This document shows positions 51,984 through 61,348 of a stretch of DNA of 64,000 nt, piece after piece. The position numbers were made by a program, and so were the translations under genes. A model generated the notes under the pieces. It worked only from the letters and a program-made list of their open reading frames with translations, had not been told where the DNA came from and ran no database searches. The DNA comes from UTCHB3 sp964531325 (GTDB lineage Bacteria; Bacteroidota; Ignavibacteria; Ignavibacteriales; Ignavibacteriaceae): assembly GCA_964531325.1 (NCBI GenBank), contig CAZHCW010000005.1, forward strand, positions 62,001 through 126,000, in the 5' to 3' direction. Each line of letters begins with the position of its first letter. Within the stretch, counting starts at the first letter, position 1.

Positions 51984-53011
51984 ACGTTGTCAATAATATA
52001 TTGATACATTTCACTATTGATATCGGGCTTACTTTCATAGTAGTTCACAACTTTATTCTTCCACTCTCTTTTTGCATTTGGATTAGAGAGAAATTCCTCT
52101 GCTTTCCTCATGACATCTTCGAACTTCGAAAAGTTATATAAAAATCCCATTTTCTCCAAATTAACAAAATTTGACATATCATTTGGCCCCACAAATGAGT
52201 TTACTCGAATCGAAGGTGTCCCCAACAATGCGGCCTCTGTTGCCATTGTTTGCGAATCTCCAATATAGAAATTAGCAAAACTTAAAACATGATGAATGAG
52301 ATTGGCTGGAGTTGTCAACTCATATTTTTTTAATTTAGCAGGTAAGTTTTTTTCAGAGGAGATATATACTCTTATTTTACTTGATAATACGCGAACCATC
52401 TCCACCTTCTCTTCATCTGAAAGTCCTCCTTGATTTACATCGTGATTAGCACCCCACCCAACGAAACGTAACAAACAATATGGCTCATTCATGTCAAAGC
52501 CGTTTTCGTCTAATAACTTTTTGCTGGCTGTGAATACATTTGGACCGAGATAACTCTCTTCGAACAAACCACTCACTCTAAGATGTTTAATTTTATAATT
52601 TAATTGGAACGATTTTGGAGTAACGACAACATTAGAAAGTGGAACCACGATTCTATTTGTTAAAAAAACGACTTCGGAGTCGGGAAACACAATCGTTTTA
52701 TAATTGTTAAATAATTTCAAGAACGTTGAATACGGAGATGCCTTGCTCAAGATTATTTGAGGTGCAAATTTGCGAATTACTTTATGGTAGGTTGAAAGTA
52801 TATTAGGGATAACCAAAAATTTACCAATCAAACCAGACGAATACTTTCCATAGATAGAATATTTGATCTGTTCAGATTTCAATAATTGAAAAACCACATC
52901 TTTGTTTCTGGCAACGAACAATACAGTGTGCCCATTTTCTTGAAGAATTGTAACAACATTCTTAAACTGGTGATAATGCTTAGGATGCATAATTTCAACA
53001 ATAATTCGCAT
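51980..53011 (-). CDS. DUF354-like glycosyltransferase-fold protein
   Basis: A 343-residue protein: MRIIVEIMHPKHYHQFKNVV, ILQENGHTVLFVARNKDVVF, LLRFVGWGANHDVNQGGLSD and ANFYIGDSQTMATEAALLGT with PSIRVNSFVG. This is the DUF354 pattern, related to GT-B transferases and UDP-GlcNAc-2-epimerase-like folds. A strong GAGGA sits 4 nt before the ATG, and the stop of the upstream gene shares one base with the start. Exact reaction unknown. Confidence 0.7.
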   Translation of the reverse strand: MRIIVEIMHPKHYHQFKNVVTILQENGHTVLFVARNKDVVFQLLKSEQIKYSIYGKYSSGLIGKFLVIPNILSTYHKVIRKFAPQIILSKASPYSTFLKLFNNYKTIVFPDSEVVFLTNRIVVPLSNVVVTPKSFQLNYKIKHLRVSGLFEESYLGPNVFTASKKLLDENGFDMNEPYCLLRFVGWGANHDVNQGGLSDEEKVEMVRVLSSKIRVYISSEKNLPAKLKKYELTTPANLIHHVLSFANFYIGDSQTMATEAALLGTPSIRVNSFVGPNDMSNFVNLEKMGFLYNFSKFEDVMRKAEEFLSNPNAKREWKNKVVNYYESKPDINSEMYQYIIDNV

Positions 53012-54168
53012 CAGTTCCTCTTAAGATATAAATATGGGGTAAGAAGCAGATACATAATGGCGGGTAATGGATCTTTGATTGACCAGACTGCTGATTCTTT
53101 TGGAATTTTGTATGTTTGCCACCATTCTGACACAGAATATCTTCCCTTAACTATCTCAGAGATCACGATATAAAAATCAGTTACCCGCTCAATCCAACCT
53201 AAATTTTCAGTGCGAATAATACTCACTTTTGGCTCTTCTCCATTAATTTTCCTGATCAACACAGATAATAAATTTAACCCTAGAATATTTGCCATGGAGT
53301 GCCATTTCCATGTTCTTGGATTTATCTCGAGCAAGAGATATTCCCCAATACTTTCGTCGAACATAAATTCTATTTCGGCAAATCCATAATAATTCATTTC
53401 TTTCATTATTTTAATAGAATATTCTTCCAATTCAGGTATATTCCTGGAAATTGCGAAACATGTTGATATACCAAAATCCATAGGTTTTTGCCTAATTCTA
53501 TTAGCCATAAAACCAGCATAGATTTTACCATCAAAAGCAACAGCCCCAAAGGAATAGAGATTTTTTGCACCTCCCTGCAGGAATTTCTGGATTATTATTT
53601 CGTCTGTGGGAATGATACCCTGTGCCTTCTTATAATTAACAAGCAACTCTTCCTTGTTGTGACACAAATATGCTTTTTTTCCAGTAACATCAAAAAATTT
53701 AAACATTATCGCAGGTTTGATTATAACTGGAAATTCAATAGTTTCCAAATTAGAGTTTAATTCTTCCTCTGAAGAGAAAAACCATGATTTTGGAATCGGA
53801 ATACCTGATTGCATTGCACATTTGTATGTTGCAATTTTATTATGACAAATATCCGTGATCTCAGGTTTGGCAATCGAAAGAAAGTATATTTGGGTTAATT
53901 GCTCATAATCAGATTTTAACCATTCAATTTGTTCATCGTTAGTAGGTATTAAAAGTGTCTCGCGAGAAGGTATTTTTTCATTCAACAATTTATCCAGCAA
54001 ATCGTCACGATCTTTGTATTTCACTATTGTTTTAACACTATTAGAGAACCGGGGTACTGCAAGATCGTAACCAATAAAAAGTGTTACTGGTAGTCCACAC
54101 TTTTGGGCAAGCCTGGCCACTCCCAAGGCTTGAATATGTTCACCGATCAGATATATATTTTTAATCAT
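53011..54168 (-). CDS. ATP-grasp ligase (carbamoyl-phosphate-synthase-like)
   Basis: A 385-residue ATP-grasp enzyme. N-terminal Rossmann-like part (IYLIGEHIQALGVARLAQKC), then the ATP-grasp core: CHNKIATYKCAMQSGIPIPK, FPVIIKPAIMFKFFDVTGKK, EIIIQKFLQGGAKNLYSFGA, and the metal-binding AEIEFMFDESIGEYLLLEIN with PRTWKWH. Such enzymes join a carboxylate to an amine with ATP. It is the type often found with surface glycans, possibly adding amino acids to uronic acids. Overlaps the second ATP-grasp gene by 8 nt. Confidence 0.83.
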   Translation of the reverse strand: MIKNIYLIGEHIQALGVARLAQKCGLPVTLFIGYDLAVPRFSNSVKTIVKYKDRDDLLDKLLNEKIPSRETLLIPTNDEQIEWLKSDYEQLTQIYFLSIAKPEITDICHNKIATYKCAMQSGIPIPKSWFFSSEEELNSNLETIEFPVIIKPAIMFKFFDVTGKKAYLCHNKEELLVNYKKAQGIIPTDEIIIQKFLQGGAKNLYSFGAVAFDGKIYAGFMANRIRQKPMDFGISTCFAISRNIPELEEYSIKIMKEMNYYGFAEIEFMFDESIGEYLLLEINPRTWKWHSMANILGLNLLSVLIRKINGEEPKVSIIRTENLGWIERVTDFYIVISEIVKGRYSVSEWWQTYKIPKESAVWSIKDPLPAIMYLLLTPYLYLKRN

Positions 54169-55210
54169 TTTCCACTAATCCATAAAATGAGAGAGCATCT
54201 TTTAACCGAAGATTGAAGGAAATATTTGAATTAAACAAACCCTCTTCAAATATCCATTCACCTTCCTTAAATAAATATCGACCAGGTTTTCCGTTCAGTT
54301 CACAAATATGAGTCTGAACATGACCAAATATACACTGCATTTCATTAACCAAATAACCCCCTTTACCGTCTTCGAAAAGATCGATAGCCATTGATCTGAA
54401 TTTAAATCTTTCACAAATTCCTTTAACATGTGATAAGAGTTTTTCGGGAACAGGGCAATATTCCACACCTTTAGTACCACTGGCTTTATCACCTTGTTTC
54501 ATCTTTTTATGCCCAAAATAAGATTCGCCTATTCTAACAACTCTCCATTCGAATGCGTGAGGTATATATTCCTGAAAAATTACGAAACCTTTTTGTCTTT
54601 CGGATCTTACAGTTTTATATACCTTCAATCGCCTCATAAGCCGGCCGGGTTCTCTCAGTAATTTCTCGAATCTCCTGGTAAAATCTCCCATTACAAGATT
54701 TGGTCCGGATTTTCTTGTTATCCCATCTTTAAATGCAGTTTGTACATACTTCTCTAAATGCTTACTGTCTCTTATAATTTCGACACCGCTACCTGATGCT
54801 CCAATATTTGTTTTAGCAACTATTGGGAAAGTAGCTGTCTCTATAAAACTAAGTGCTTCAGAAAGGTCGTAAAACACATTGGTATTTGGGTATCCGATCT
54901 TATTAGCAGCCAAGAAAAAAGCAAGGTATCTTTTATTTTCATGAAGAGAAATTTCATCCGGACTGGGGTATATATTACAACTCAGGTGTTTCTCCAGAAT
55001 ACGAATTCTTTCATCATAGAGCTGTTTTAATCGGTTTTCCCTGCCTGTGGGACACGCCAAGTAAAGTTGACTCTCTTGCTTTTCAATTTGTCGTAACCAA
55101 TCATCTTGGATCAGCGAAACAACATTAAACTTTATCCCAATGTTTTGGCATGCATTTTGCCAATTAGTATGGGAATCGGCGTCTTCATTTTTAAGTATAC
55201 ATACATTCAT
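54161..55210 (-). CDS. ATP-grasp ligase (RimK-like)
   Basis: A 349-residue ATP-grasp protein. The lid/ATP part reads ATFPIVAKTNIGASGSGVEI, followed by VIFQEYIPHAFEWRVVRIGE and the metal-binding FRSMAIDLFEDGKGGYLVNE with MQCIFGH. AGGAT lies 6 nt upstream of the ATG. Unrelated in detail to the adjacent ATP-grasp gene, so the pair may act in sequence on one substrate. Carboxylate-amine ligation is expected from the fold; the substrates are unknown. Confidence 0.82.
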   Translation of the reverse strand: MNVCILKNEDADSHTNWQNACQNIGIKFNVVSLIQDDWLRQIEKQESQLYLACPTGRENRLKQLYDERIRILEKHLSCNIYPSPDEISLHENKRYLAFFLAANKIGYPNTNVFYDLSEALSFIETATFPIVAKTNIGASGSGVEIIRDSKHLEKYVQTAFKDGITRKSGPNLVMGDFTRRFEKLLREPGRLMRRLKVYKTVRSERQKGFVIFQEYIPHAFEWRVVRIGESYFGHKKMKQGDKASGTKGVEYCPVPEKLLSHVKGICERFKFRSMAIDLFEDGKGGYLVNEMQCIFGHVQTHICELNGKPGRYLFKEGEWIFEEGLFNSNISFNLRLKDALSFYGLVEND

Positions 55211-55239
55211 AAAAATATCCTAAATTTGGCAACATTAAA

Positions 55240-56451
55240 TCAGGCGGTTTTTTCATTTTTTGGTTTATATTCTCTCACTAAAATACTAGCATACTTACAA
55301 CTAGCTCCTAAATATAAAAATGCCAGGCTTCTTAACTCAACCGATTGTATTGTTCCGGCTACTCCAAGTATTAACATTACAACTATTAAACCACTATTCA
55401 TGTGGTGAATTCGTTTCAATTCAGGTATCTGCCTAAAATATGGCTTGAGTTTTCTAGTATGATGATAGATTGAAACATAGACTAACAAAAACAACATTAA
55501 ACCAACAATACCGGTTCCGGCAAGAAGATTGATATAATCGGTGTGGAACATTCTTCTCATATTAAAATAAAGCATATTATTGAATGGTTCACTTCCAAAC
55601 GTAAAGTAAAAGAAACCTTTTTTTTCAATTTCAGCTATGGTTAACAGACCCTCATTATATCGTGCCTGAGTTTCCAAACCCTCTTCACTTGTATAATCCA
55701 CTACTATGATATCTTTTCTCGATTCAAATGTCAAAAGTAAAGTATCTTCGAAAAGCGGAAAGGCAAGAGCAAGTATCGCAATAAAACCGAGAATTACTCT
55801 CAAATTTTTGATTTTACTATCGTAACCCATATAGGTGATAACTCCACCCAAGATTAATGAAAGTACTGCAGTTCTTTTAAGTGAAAGAAAAATAAACACC
55901 AAAAATACCAAAACCACAACAACAAAGATTTTCCTCTGACGAATCGTTAAAACTTTGAAAATGAAGGGTGCAATCATCAACATTATAACAAATTCTTTAG
56001 CAATATTCAAGTTGGAGGCGCCAAAATAGATACTACCTTCTTCAGAATAACCCGTTCCCCCCAAATTAAATATATTTACTATTATCAGACTAAGAATATG
56101 GACTAAGGAAGCATAAAAATAGAATTTGGTAAGTTTCCAAAAACTTTCTTTGCTACAGATATAATAATAGGCGACAGAAAAACTAAAAGTTGCCAAAAAA
56201 AGTTTTAAAAAACTGTATATCGAAGTTGAATAATCTGAAGAAAAAAGGGATAGCATAAATAGATACCCAACGAATAATCGAATTGTTGTATCGATTGATG
56301 TCTGTGATTTTTTGGTCAACCAAAAATGTAGAAAGAAACTCCCAATAATGGCTGCCCGAATTGTCCCTGGATTTAGTGCCTTAGGAGGGAAAAAACCGGT
56401 CATCGTAATTGCAATAGTGTTAATTATTGGGATGAAATATAATAGATTCAT
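55240..56451 (-). CDS. Wzy-type O-antigen polymerase / ligase-like membrane protein
   Basis: A 403-residue protein with about ten to twelve membrane helices (for example IIPIINTIAI, LFVGYLFMLSLFSS, LLFVVVVLVFLVFIFLSLKR region, GTGIVGLMLFLLVYVSIY, LIVVMLILGVAG). A large polar loop (RYNEGLLTIAEIEKKGFFYF to FHTDYINLLAGTGI) lies before the last helices, as in the WaaL/Wzy family. It most likely polymerises the repeat unit in the periplasm. Only one such gene is in the locus. Confidence 0.72.
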   Translation of the reverse strand: MNLLYFIPIINTIAITMTGFFPPKALNPGTIRAAIIGSFFLHFWLTKKSQTSIDTTIRLFVGYLFMLSLFSSDYSTSIYSFLKLFLATFSFSVAYYYICSKESFWKLTKFYFYASLVHILSLIIVNIFNLGGTGYSEEGSIYFGASNLNIAKEFVIMLMIAPFIFKVLTIRQRKIFVVVVLVFLVFIFLSLKRTAVLSLILGGVITYMGYDSKIKNLRVILGFIAILALAFPLFEDTLLLTFESRKDIIVVDYTSEEGLETQARYNEGLLTIAEIEKKGFFYFTFGSEPFNNMLYFNMRRMFHTDYINLLAGTGIVGLMLFLLVYVSIYHHTRKLKPYFRQIPELKRIHHMNSGLIVVMLILGVAGTIQSVELRSLAFLYLGASCKYASILVREYKPKNEKTA

Positions 56452-56505
56452 ATATCACTTATTCAGTTCAAAGTAACTTTTTTGATTAAGCATAACTATT
56501 GCACA

Positions 56506-58224
56506 CTATTTTTTGTGGAGTATTGATGAATATCCCAAAATAAGTTCTTCATAACTACTTTTTATGAGTTGGCTATTTTTTGCAATAAATTCATCAATAT
56601 CCTTAAACTGGATATCCGGTTCGACAGTTTTATTGTAAAATTTTAATCCAACAGTGTTAAAAGGTCTCACAATATAGAAATAATAAAGATATCTTAATAA
56701 TTCGTTTCTGTCAAAAGAATTTTTCTGCCCATTGATAAAATTAATGAGTTCATTAAAATATTGATCACGATTTTCAGGCATGCTGATGAATTTTTGATCG
56801 CTGTAGAACGGATCACCGGCGGCCATTACAGGTACATCATAAAGAAGCGATTCCAGCCCGATGGTACTTGAATAAACTAAAGAAAACTTTGCGTTGCTTA
56901 GTAAATTGTAAGAATTAACTTTATCGTCAGACTTGTAAATAACAACTTTCTCACTGATATTATAATATTGTGATATCTGTGGGAATACAAAGTCTGTTGA
57001 AATAGTTGGAAGCTTAAGTTCACCAGGATGAATTCTAATCACAAGTTTTTCCTTAAAGTCATTCTTTAGCCAAAACTCTATTGTATCTACTATCCATTCA
57101 ATCATCGAAGAAAATATTGTGTGGCGACCTATAACAGCAGTATCGAAGTTCAGGTTTGTAAAAAGTACCACATAATCACCGACAATCGTCTCAACATGCT
57201 CCTCATTCAATTTAGCAAAAAGTCCAATCCCCTCCCTATAACCGCTAAACAAATCCAAAACTTGACGCTCTGAGACCTTGGAAAATACAAAATTTTCCTT
57301 AAATTTTTCATATTCTAAAGTCCACCTCAAGCGCATGACCTCATCATTCGCCTTAAATATCATGCTACCTTCACCTCCCCATGTTTCGTAGGTCAAATAA
57401 TCAAGTTGATGTTTGGAGAGCAAAAATCGTTGAATATTCCCATATAATAAAGAGCCATTGTGCAGAACAGCATTTGAGATTTTGTTCTCGATTATATATT
57501 TTTCAAACACATCAAAAAAAGTGATCCCATTTTTTATAAACTCAATATGTTTTTTCTTAAATTCTTCAGAATCAGGAGTGTACCCAATATAAAAAAACTT
57601 TTGGGTAGTGTATAATGCCCACTCGCCAAGTGGAGCATCTTTGTAAATAAAAGAATTGAGACTACTTTCATTACATAGTTTTCCAGTTACCAAATCTAAT
57701 TCCAATTGATTTGTATTGAGAGATTCTTTGTACTGATTGAGATAATCAAATTTTAGTCCAATGTATTTCTCAATTGTTTGGTACCCTCTATGACACTCCA
57801 AACATAAAGAGGGTTGTTCAATTCGCGTTTTGTAAAGCCGTTCAATGTGGCACAGAGTAAAAAAAGAATCACACACAAGGAATTTAGCATTATATCCATT
57901 TTTTGCCATAAATCGAGCCATAGCGAACACATATAAATTCTTCCGACTATTTACAGTCATCATTAATGGAAATAACACTGTTTTTTTTCTGCTCTCTATG
58001 TTTGTTATCTGGCCTTCTGCAATCCTGGCATACTTGTAAAATAAAAAAAACTTCTCAAAAGGTTTCATTATTTTTTGAAGAGATGCAAAATTCTCAAACA
58101 ACAAAAAATAGATTTTTAGCAAAAATTCATTATTATATACAAACCATATATACTTCCATGCTTTTGCCTTTTTCTTAGAAAGAGTTAAAAAATGATTTAG
58201 GTTAACACGATCTTTATTTGACAC
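56506..58224 (-). CDS. Capsule-polysaccharide glycosyltransferase-like protein
   Basis: A 572-residue protein from a GTG start, overlapping the flippase gene by 11 nt. The second half has the pattern of capsule-synthesis GT-B proteins (KpsS/LipB-like): LVIRIHPGELKLPT, VVIYKSDDKVNSYNLLSNAK, FSLVYSSTIGLESLLYDVPV and MAAGDPFYSDQ. The N-terminal half contains LFPLMMTVNSRKNLYVFAMA and a CLECHRGY segment. Probably a cytoplasmic transferase in polymer assembly. Family assignment is moderate. Confidence 0.65.
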   Translation of the reverse strand: MSNKDRVNLNHFLTLSKKKAKAWKYIWFVYNNEFLLKIYFLLFENFASLQKIMKPFEKFFLFYKYARIAEGQITNIESRKKTVLFPLMMTVNSRKNLYVFAMARFMAKNGYNAKFLVCDSFFTLCHIERLYKTRIEQPSLCLECHRGYQTIEKYIGLKFDYLNQYKESLNTNQLELDLVTGKLCNESSLNSFIYKDAPLGEWALYTTQKFFYIGYTPDSEEFKKKHIEFIKNGITFFDVFEKYIIENKISNAVLHNGSLLYGNIQRFLLSKHQLDYLTYETWGGEGSMIFKANDEVMRLRWTLEYEKFKENFVFSKVSERQVLDLFSGYREGIGLFAKLNEEHVETIVGDYVVLFTNLNFDTAVIGRHTIFSSMIEWIVDTIEFWLKNDFKEKLVIRIHPGELKLPTISTDFVFPQISQYYNISEKVVIYKSDDKVNSYNLLSNAKFSLVYSSTIGLESLLYDVPVMAAGDPFYSDQKFISMPENRDQYFNELINFINGQKNSFDRNELLRYLYYFYIVRPFNTVGLKFYNKTVEPDIQFKDIDEFIAKNSQLIKSSYEELILGYSSILHKK

Positions 58225-59776
58225 GGTTTAATACCTTCGTTTTAAGAAATTTAAGATAACCGATTTTATCCAAATACAGGAATGCAAATGAAATTGATAT
58301 TGTTGCCACAACTCCATAGACTACAACGAGTTCAATCATCGTAAACCCAAGTATTTGTGGCAACAATAGTTGATTGACAACAATAATCCCAACACCCAAC
58401 AAAACAACCAATAAAAACTTTATAAATATTTGTAGAAATTCACTTCTAATCTTCGTTATGACATAAAACTTGTACAACAAAAACAGTGATAACAATAAAT
58501 TGGAAAACACAATCGCTGAAGGTAAAGTATGATTAACCAGATTGATTAGAGAAAATATAATGCCCACATGAACTATCGATTTAAGAAGAACTATGTAAAA
58601 TAGTTCCTTATAATATGAATATATATATAGTGTTCTCGTTAAAAAGTTATTTACAATTATAAAAACAAACCCCAACTGTAATATTTGATAAACTAAAAGC
58701 GTTTCAGTAACTGCATTTACTCCAAATTGACCACGCTGATAAACGATAATTATAATGAATGGAGCTAAAATTAAGGATAAAGTTTGAATAATTGTTCCAA
58801 TTTTTAGATAGAATGACAACATCTCTTTTGTATATGATGTAAATTTGCTCTCATTCTCCTTTTTTAGCCTGTTTTGTTCAATATATGTTGTTGTAAGAAT
58901 AGAACTTGTAAAAATTGCATTTGGGAAATCACTCAAACTTTTTGAATAATTTAAACTGCTAAGATAACCAGGGGTCAGAAAATTAACGGAAAGGGTTCTC
59001 TCAAAAAAGTTACTGGAATGATTTACAATTGTCTGCCCGCCCAAACTGGTCACTGCTTTGAACAAATCATGCAATGAATCCTTGATTAGTCTGAAGTTAT
59101 GTGGCTCAAAAAGTGATCTTATATTAATCTTGATTGTAATTATGTAAACCAAGGCATTGAGTGTGCTGGCTACTATCGTTCCAATTGCAAATGATTTGAT
59201 TCCCATTGATTTTGCAAAAATAGCAATAAAAATGAGTGCAGAACTCTCAGCAATCAAACTGGAGATGACAAAGTATTTGTATAACCCTCTGTAATACAAG
59301 TACGGCCTCAACCCCGATACAAACAACTGAGGCAGTAAGTTAAGCGAAAAAACAAAAAGCAGGAAATAAAATATCTCTCTGTTTTCTGAAGTGATCCCAA
59401 ATACATTTGCTATGACATCACTCAAAAGTACCAGGATTATTCCCAAAACGATATTTATAGAGAGAAGCATCAACATATAATAGGTGATAAGAACACCATC
59501 ATTCTCATCATTTTTAAGTTTATTAACTAATATCTCGCCACCCCCGCCTCCAACAATGGATTGAAGTATCCCCGGAATTATCTGAGCAACAAGCAGAATA
59601 TCCACCATTCCTGAAACCCCTAAAAAATATGCCAACAATATTTGTTTAGCAAAATTGCTGATTTTTATGAGGATATTCCCAACAAAAACAATGAGTGTAT
59701 CCTTGGCTTGACCTTGTAGCTGAAATACTTTTAGAATTCCCTTAAGTTTTAAGAGTTTCCTTGCGAAAGCGTTCAT
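58214..59776 (-). CDS. MurJ/Wzx-like lipid-linked oligosaccharide flippase
   Basis: A 520-residue polytopic protein with about fourteen helices in the MOP-superfamily arrangement: ILIKISNFAKQILLAYFLGV at the start, VAQIIPGILQSIVGGGGGEI, FSLNLLPQLFVSGLRPYLYY, and the later APFIIIIVYQRGQFGVNAVT with FVIIVNNFLTRTLYIY. The GQFG and RTLYIY regions recall MurJ. In this context it flips the undecaprenyl-linked repeat unit across the inner membrane. Confidence 0.82.
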   Translation of the reverse strand: MNAFARKLLKLKGILKVFQLQGQAKDTLIVFVGNILIKISNFAKQILLAYFLGVSGMVDILLVAQIIPGILQSIVGGGGGEILVNKLKNDENDGVLITYYMLMLLSINIVLGIILVLLSDVIANVFGITSENREIFYFLLFVFSLNLLPQLFVSGLRPYLYYRGLYKYFVISSLIAESSALIFIAIFAKSMGIKSFAIGTIVASTLNALVYIITIKINIRSLFEPHNFRLIKDSLHDLFKAVTSLGGQTIVNHSSNFFERTLSVNFLTPGYLSSLNYSKSLSDFPNAIFTSSILTTTYIEQNRLKKENESKFTSYTKEMLSFYLKIGTIIQTLSLILAPFIIIIVYQRGQFGVNAVTETLLVYQILQLGFVFIIVNNFLTRTLYIYSYYKELFYIVLLKSIVHVGIIFSLINLVNHTLPSAIVFSNLLLSLFLLYKFYVITKIRSEFLQIFIKFLLVVLLGVGIIVVNQLLLPQILGFTMIELVVVYGVVATISISFAFLYLDKIGYLKFLKTKVLNRVK

Positions 59777-59781
59777 ACTTT

Positions 59782-60552
59782 TCAGAGGCTAAAGCCATCA
59801 TCAACAATTATATTTTGTCCGTTGATATATTCGCCCATTGATGATAACAAAAAAAGTAATACACCGGAGATATCTTGAGGGTCAAGCATTCCTTTAGACA
59901 AACTAAAATTTTTGTAAGACTCAAGGAAACTATCAGGTTGCCCGGCTAATATTCCACCAGGACTAATACAGTTTACCTTAATATTGTCACCTTTATAGTA
60001 TTTTGCAAGATATTTTGTAAGCTGGATGAGTGCTGATTTTATCATCGCATACTCAACCGGAGTTGTCATTTCTGTATTTTCATAAATTTCAAATCTTGGT
60101 GCTATTACTCCATAAATAGAAGAGATATTAACAATTTTACCATACCCCTGAGATTTAAAATAAGAAGCAAACTGTTGTGAAATCAGAAAATAACCGCCAA
60201 GTTGGGAATTAATGTTTTCACAAAAATCAGAATATTCGACATCTTCAAACTTTCTTCCATAGTTTTTGTTACGAGGATAGGCGTTATTGACTAAGGCATC
60301 AATCCTCCCATACTTTGTATGAAGAGATGTTATTAGTTGAGTTATTGATTTCAGACTCGTAATGTTAGTCTCAAAGAATTCTATGTTTTTGTTGTTTGTT
60401 GCCTCAATAAGTTCCAGCCGAATTTTTTCTCCATATTCGACATCAATATCAGCAATAATCCCAACTCCTTCATTTAAAGATATTGATTTAATGAATTCTT
60501 TTCCCAATCTTCCTGCACCACCTGTAACAACAATTACTTGATCTTTAAGCAT
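59782..60552 (-). CDS. Short-chain dehydrogenase/reductase
   Basis: A 256-residue SDR: cofactor motif VVTGGAGRLGKEF, NNAY in ALVNNAYPRNK, catalytic Ser in IVNISSIYGV and YxxxK in EYAMIKSALIQLTKYL. The end VNCISPGGI and GQNIIVDDGFSL are typical. I start it at the ATG at 60552, which has GGAAG 5 nt upstream; the alternative at 60564 is a TTG without one. Probably oxidises or reduces a nucleotide-sugar keto or hydroxy group in the precursor pathway. Confidence 0.9.
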   Translation of the reverse strand: MLKDQVIVVTGGAGRLGKEFIKSISLNEGVGIIADIDVEYGEKIRLELIEATNNKNIEFFETNITSLKSITQLITSLHTKYGRIDALVNNAYPRNKNYGRKFEDVEYSDFCENINSQLGGYFLISQQFASYFKSQGYGKIVNISSIYGVIAPRFEIYENTEMTTPVEYAMIKSALIQLTKYLAKYYKGDNIKVNCISPGGILAGQPDSFLESYKNFSLSKGMLDPQDISGVLLFLLSSMGEYINGQNIIVDDGFSL

Positions 60553-60603
60553 CTTTACTTCCAATAACCGAATTTCTATGATGAATCACTATTAATGGTA
60601 ACC

Positions 60604-61341
60604 TCATTTTTGAATCTCCAATATTCCCCAATTCATGTGCAAACCCGCCGAGAACTGAATTCTTTTCCCATTTTCATCTTTAATTGTATAAGTCCCCATT
60701 CCTTTTCCATCGAATTTAAAGTCAATGTTTGGGGTAAATTCATGAATTACAAAAGAATCAGCCTGATTCTCCAATAGATTTGCAATCGTTAACTTTGAAT
60801 ATACATTGTAGTTACTCCACAGACCTAATTTAGCCGATTCTTTGGTGTGATCCAATACTCTAGAAGAAATGTCGACATCATGATTAATATTGAATAGTGA
60901 ACTACAAAATATTAATCCACCTTTCCTTGTAATTCTTAACAACTCAAGGATGGCCTGATCAACATTTTCAATCCATGATAATGTCTGCCAGCAAAAAACG
61001 ATATCACAACTATTATCTTTAATATGTGATAAATCATAAATTGACTCTACAATAAATTCACAGTTACAATCACTGAGGTGAATTTGTGCCAATGCAATTG
61101 CTTCATGGTTTAAGTCAACCAATTTATAAGCTGCCTTTGGATACAATTTTCTTATGTGATAGGTCAGTGACCCTGCACCACATGCAATATCAGCAACGGT
61201 TTCAGGGTCAAGATTTTTTGCTGACAGAATTTCTTCAAGTTTTTTTTGTTGCTCAGATTTTACAGAGAAAAATTTTTCATAATAGATTTTTGCTTTCTCC
61301 TTTTCGATCTGTAGTTGATCAATATATTCTTTATCCTGCAT
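60604..61341 (-). CDS. SAM-dependent methyltransferase (class I)
   Basis: A 245-residue methyltransferase with the seven-strand core: VADIACGAGSLTYHIRKL (motif I), AYKLVDLNHEAIALAQIHL (acidic residue of motif II) and CDIVFCWQTLSWIENVDQAI. Likely methylates a sugar or a glycolipid intermediate of the polysaccharide. 7 nt downstream of the aminotransferase gene. Confidence 0.85.
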   Translation of the reverse strand: MQDKEYIDQLQIEKEKAKIYYEKFFSVKSEQQKKLEEILSAKNLDPETVADIACGAGSLTYHIRKLYPKAAYKLVDLNHEAIALAQIHLSDCNCEFIVESIYDLSHIKDNSCDIVFCWQTLSWIENVDQAILELLRITRKGGLIFCSSLFNINHDVDISSRVLDHTKESAKLGLWSNYNVYSKLTIANLLENQADSFVIHEFTPNIDFKFDGKGMGTYTIKDENGKRIQFSAGLHMNWGILEIQK

Positions 61342-61348
61342 AGTTGCT

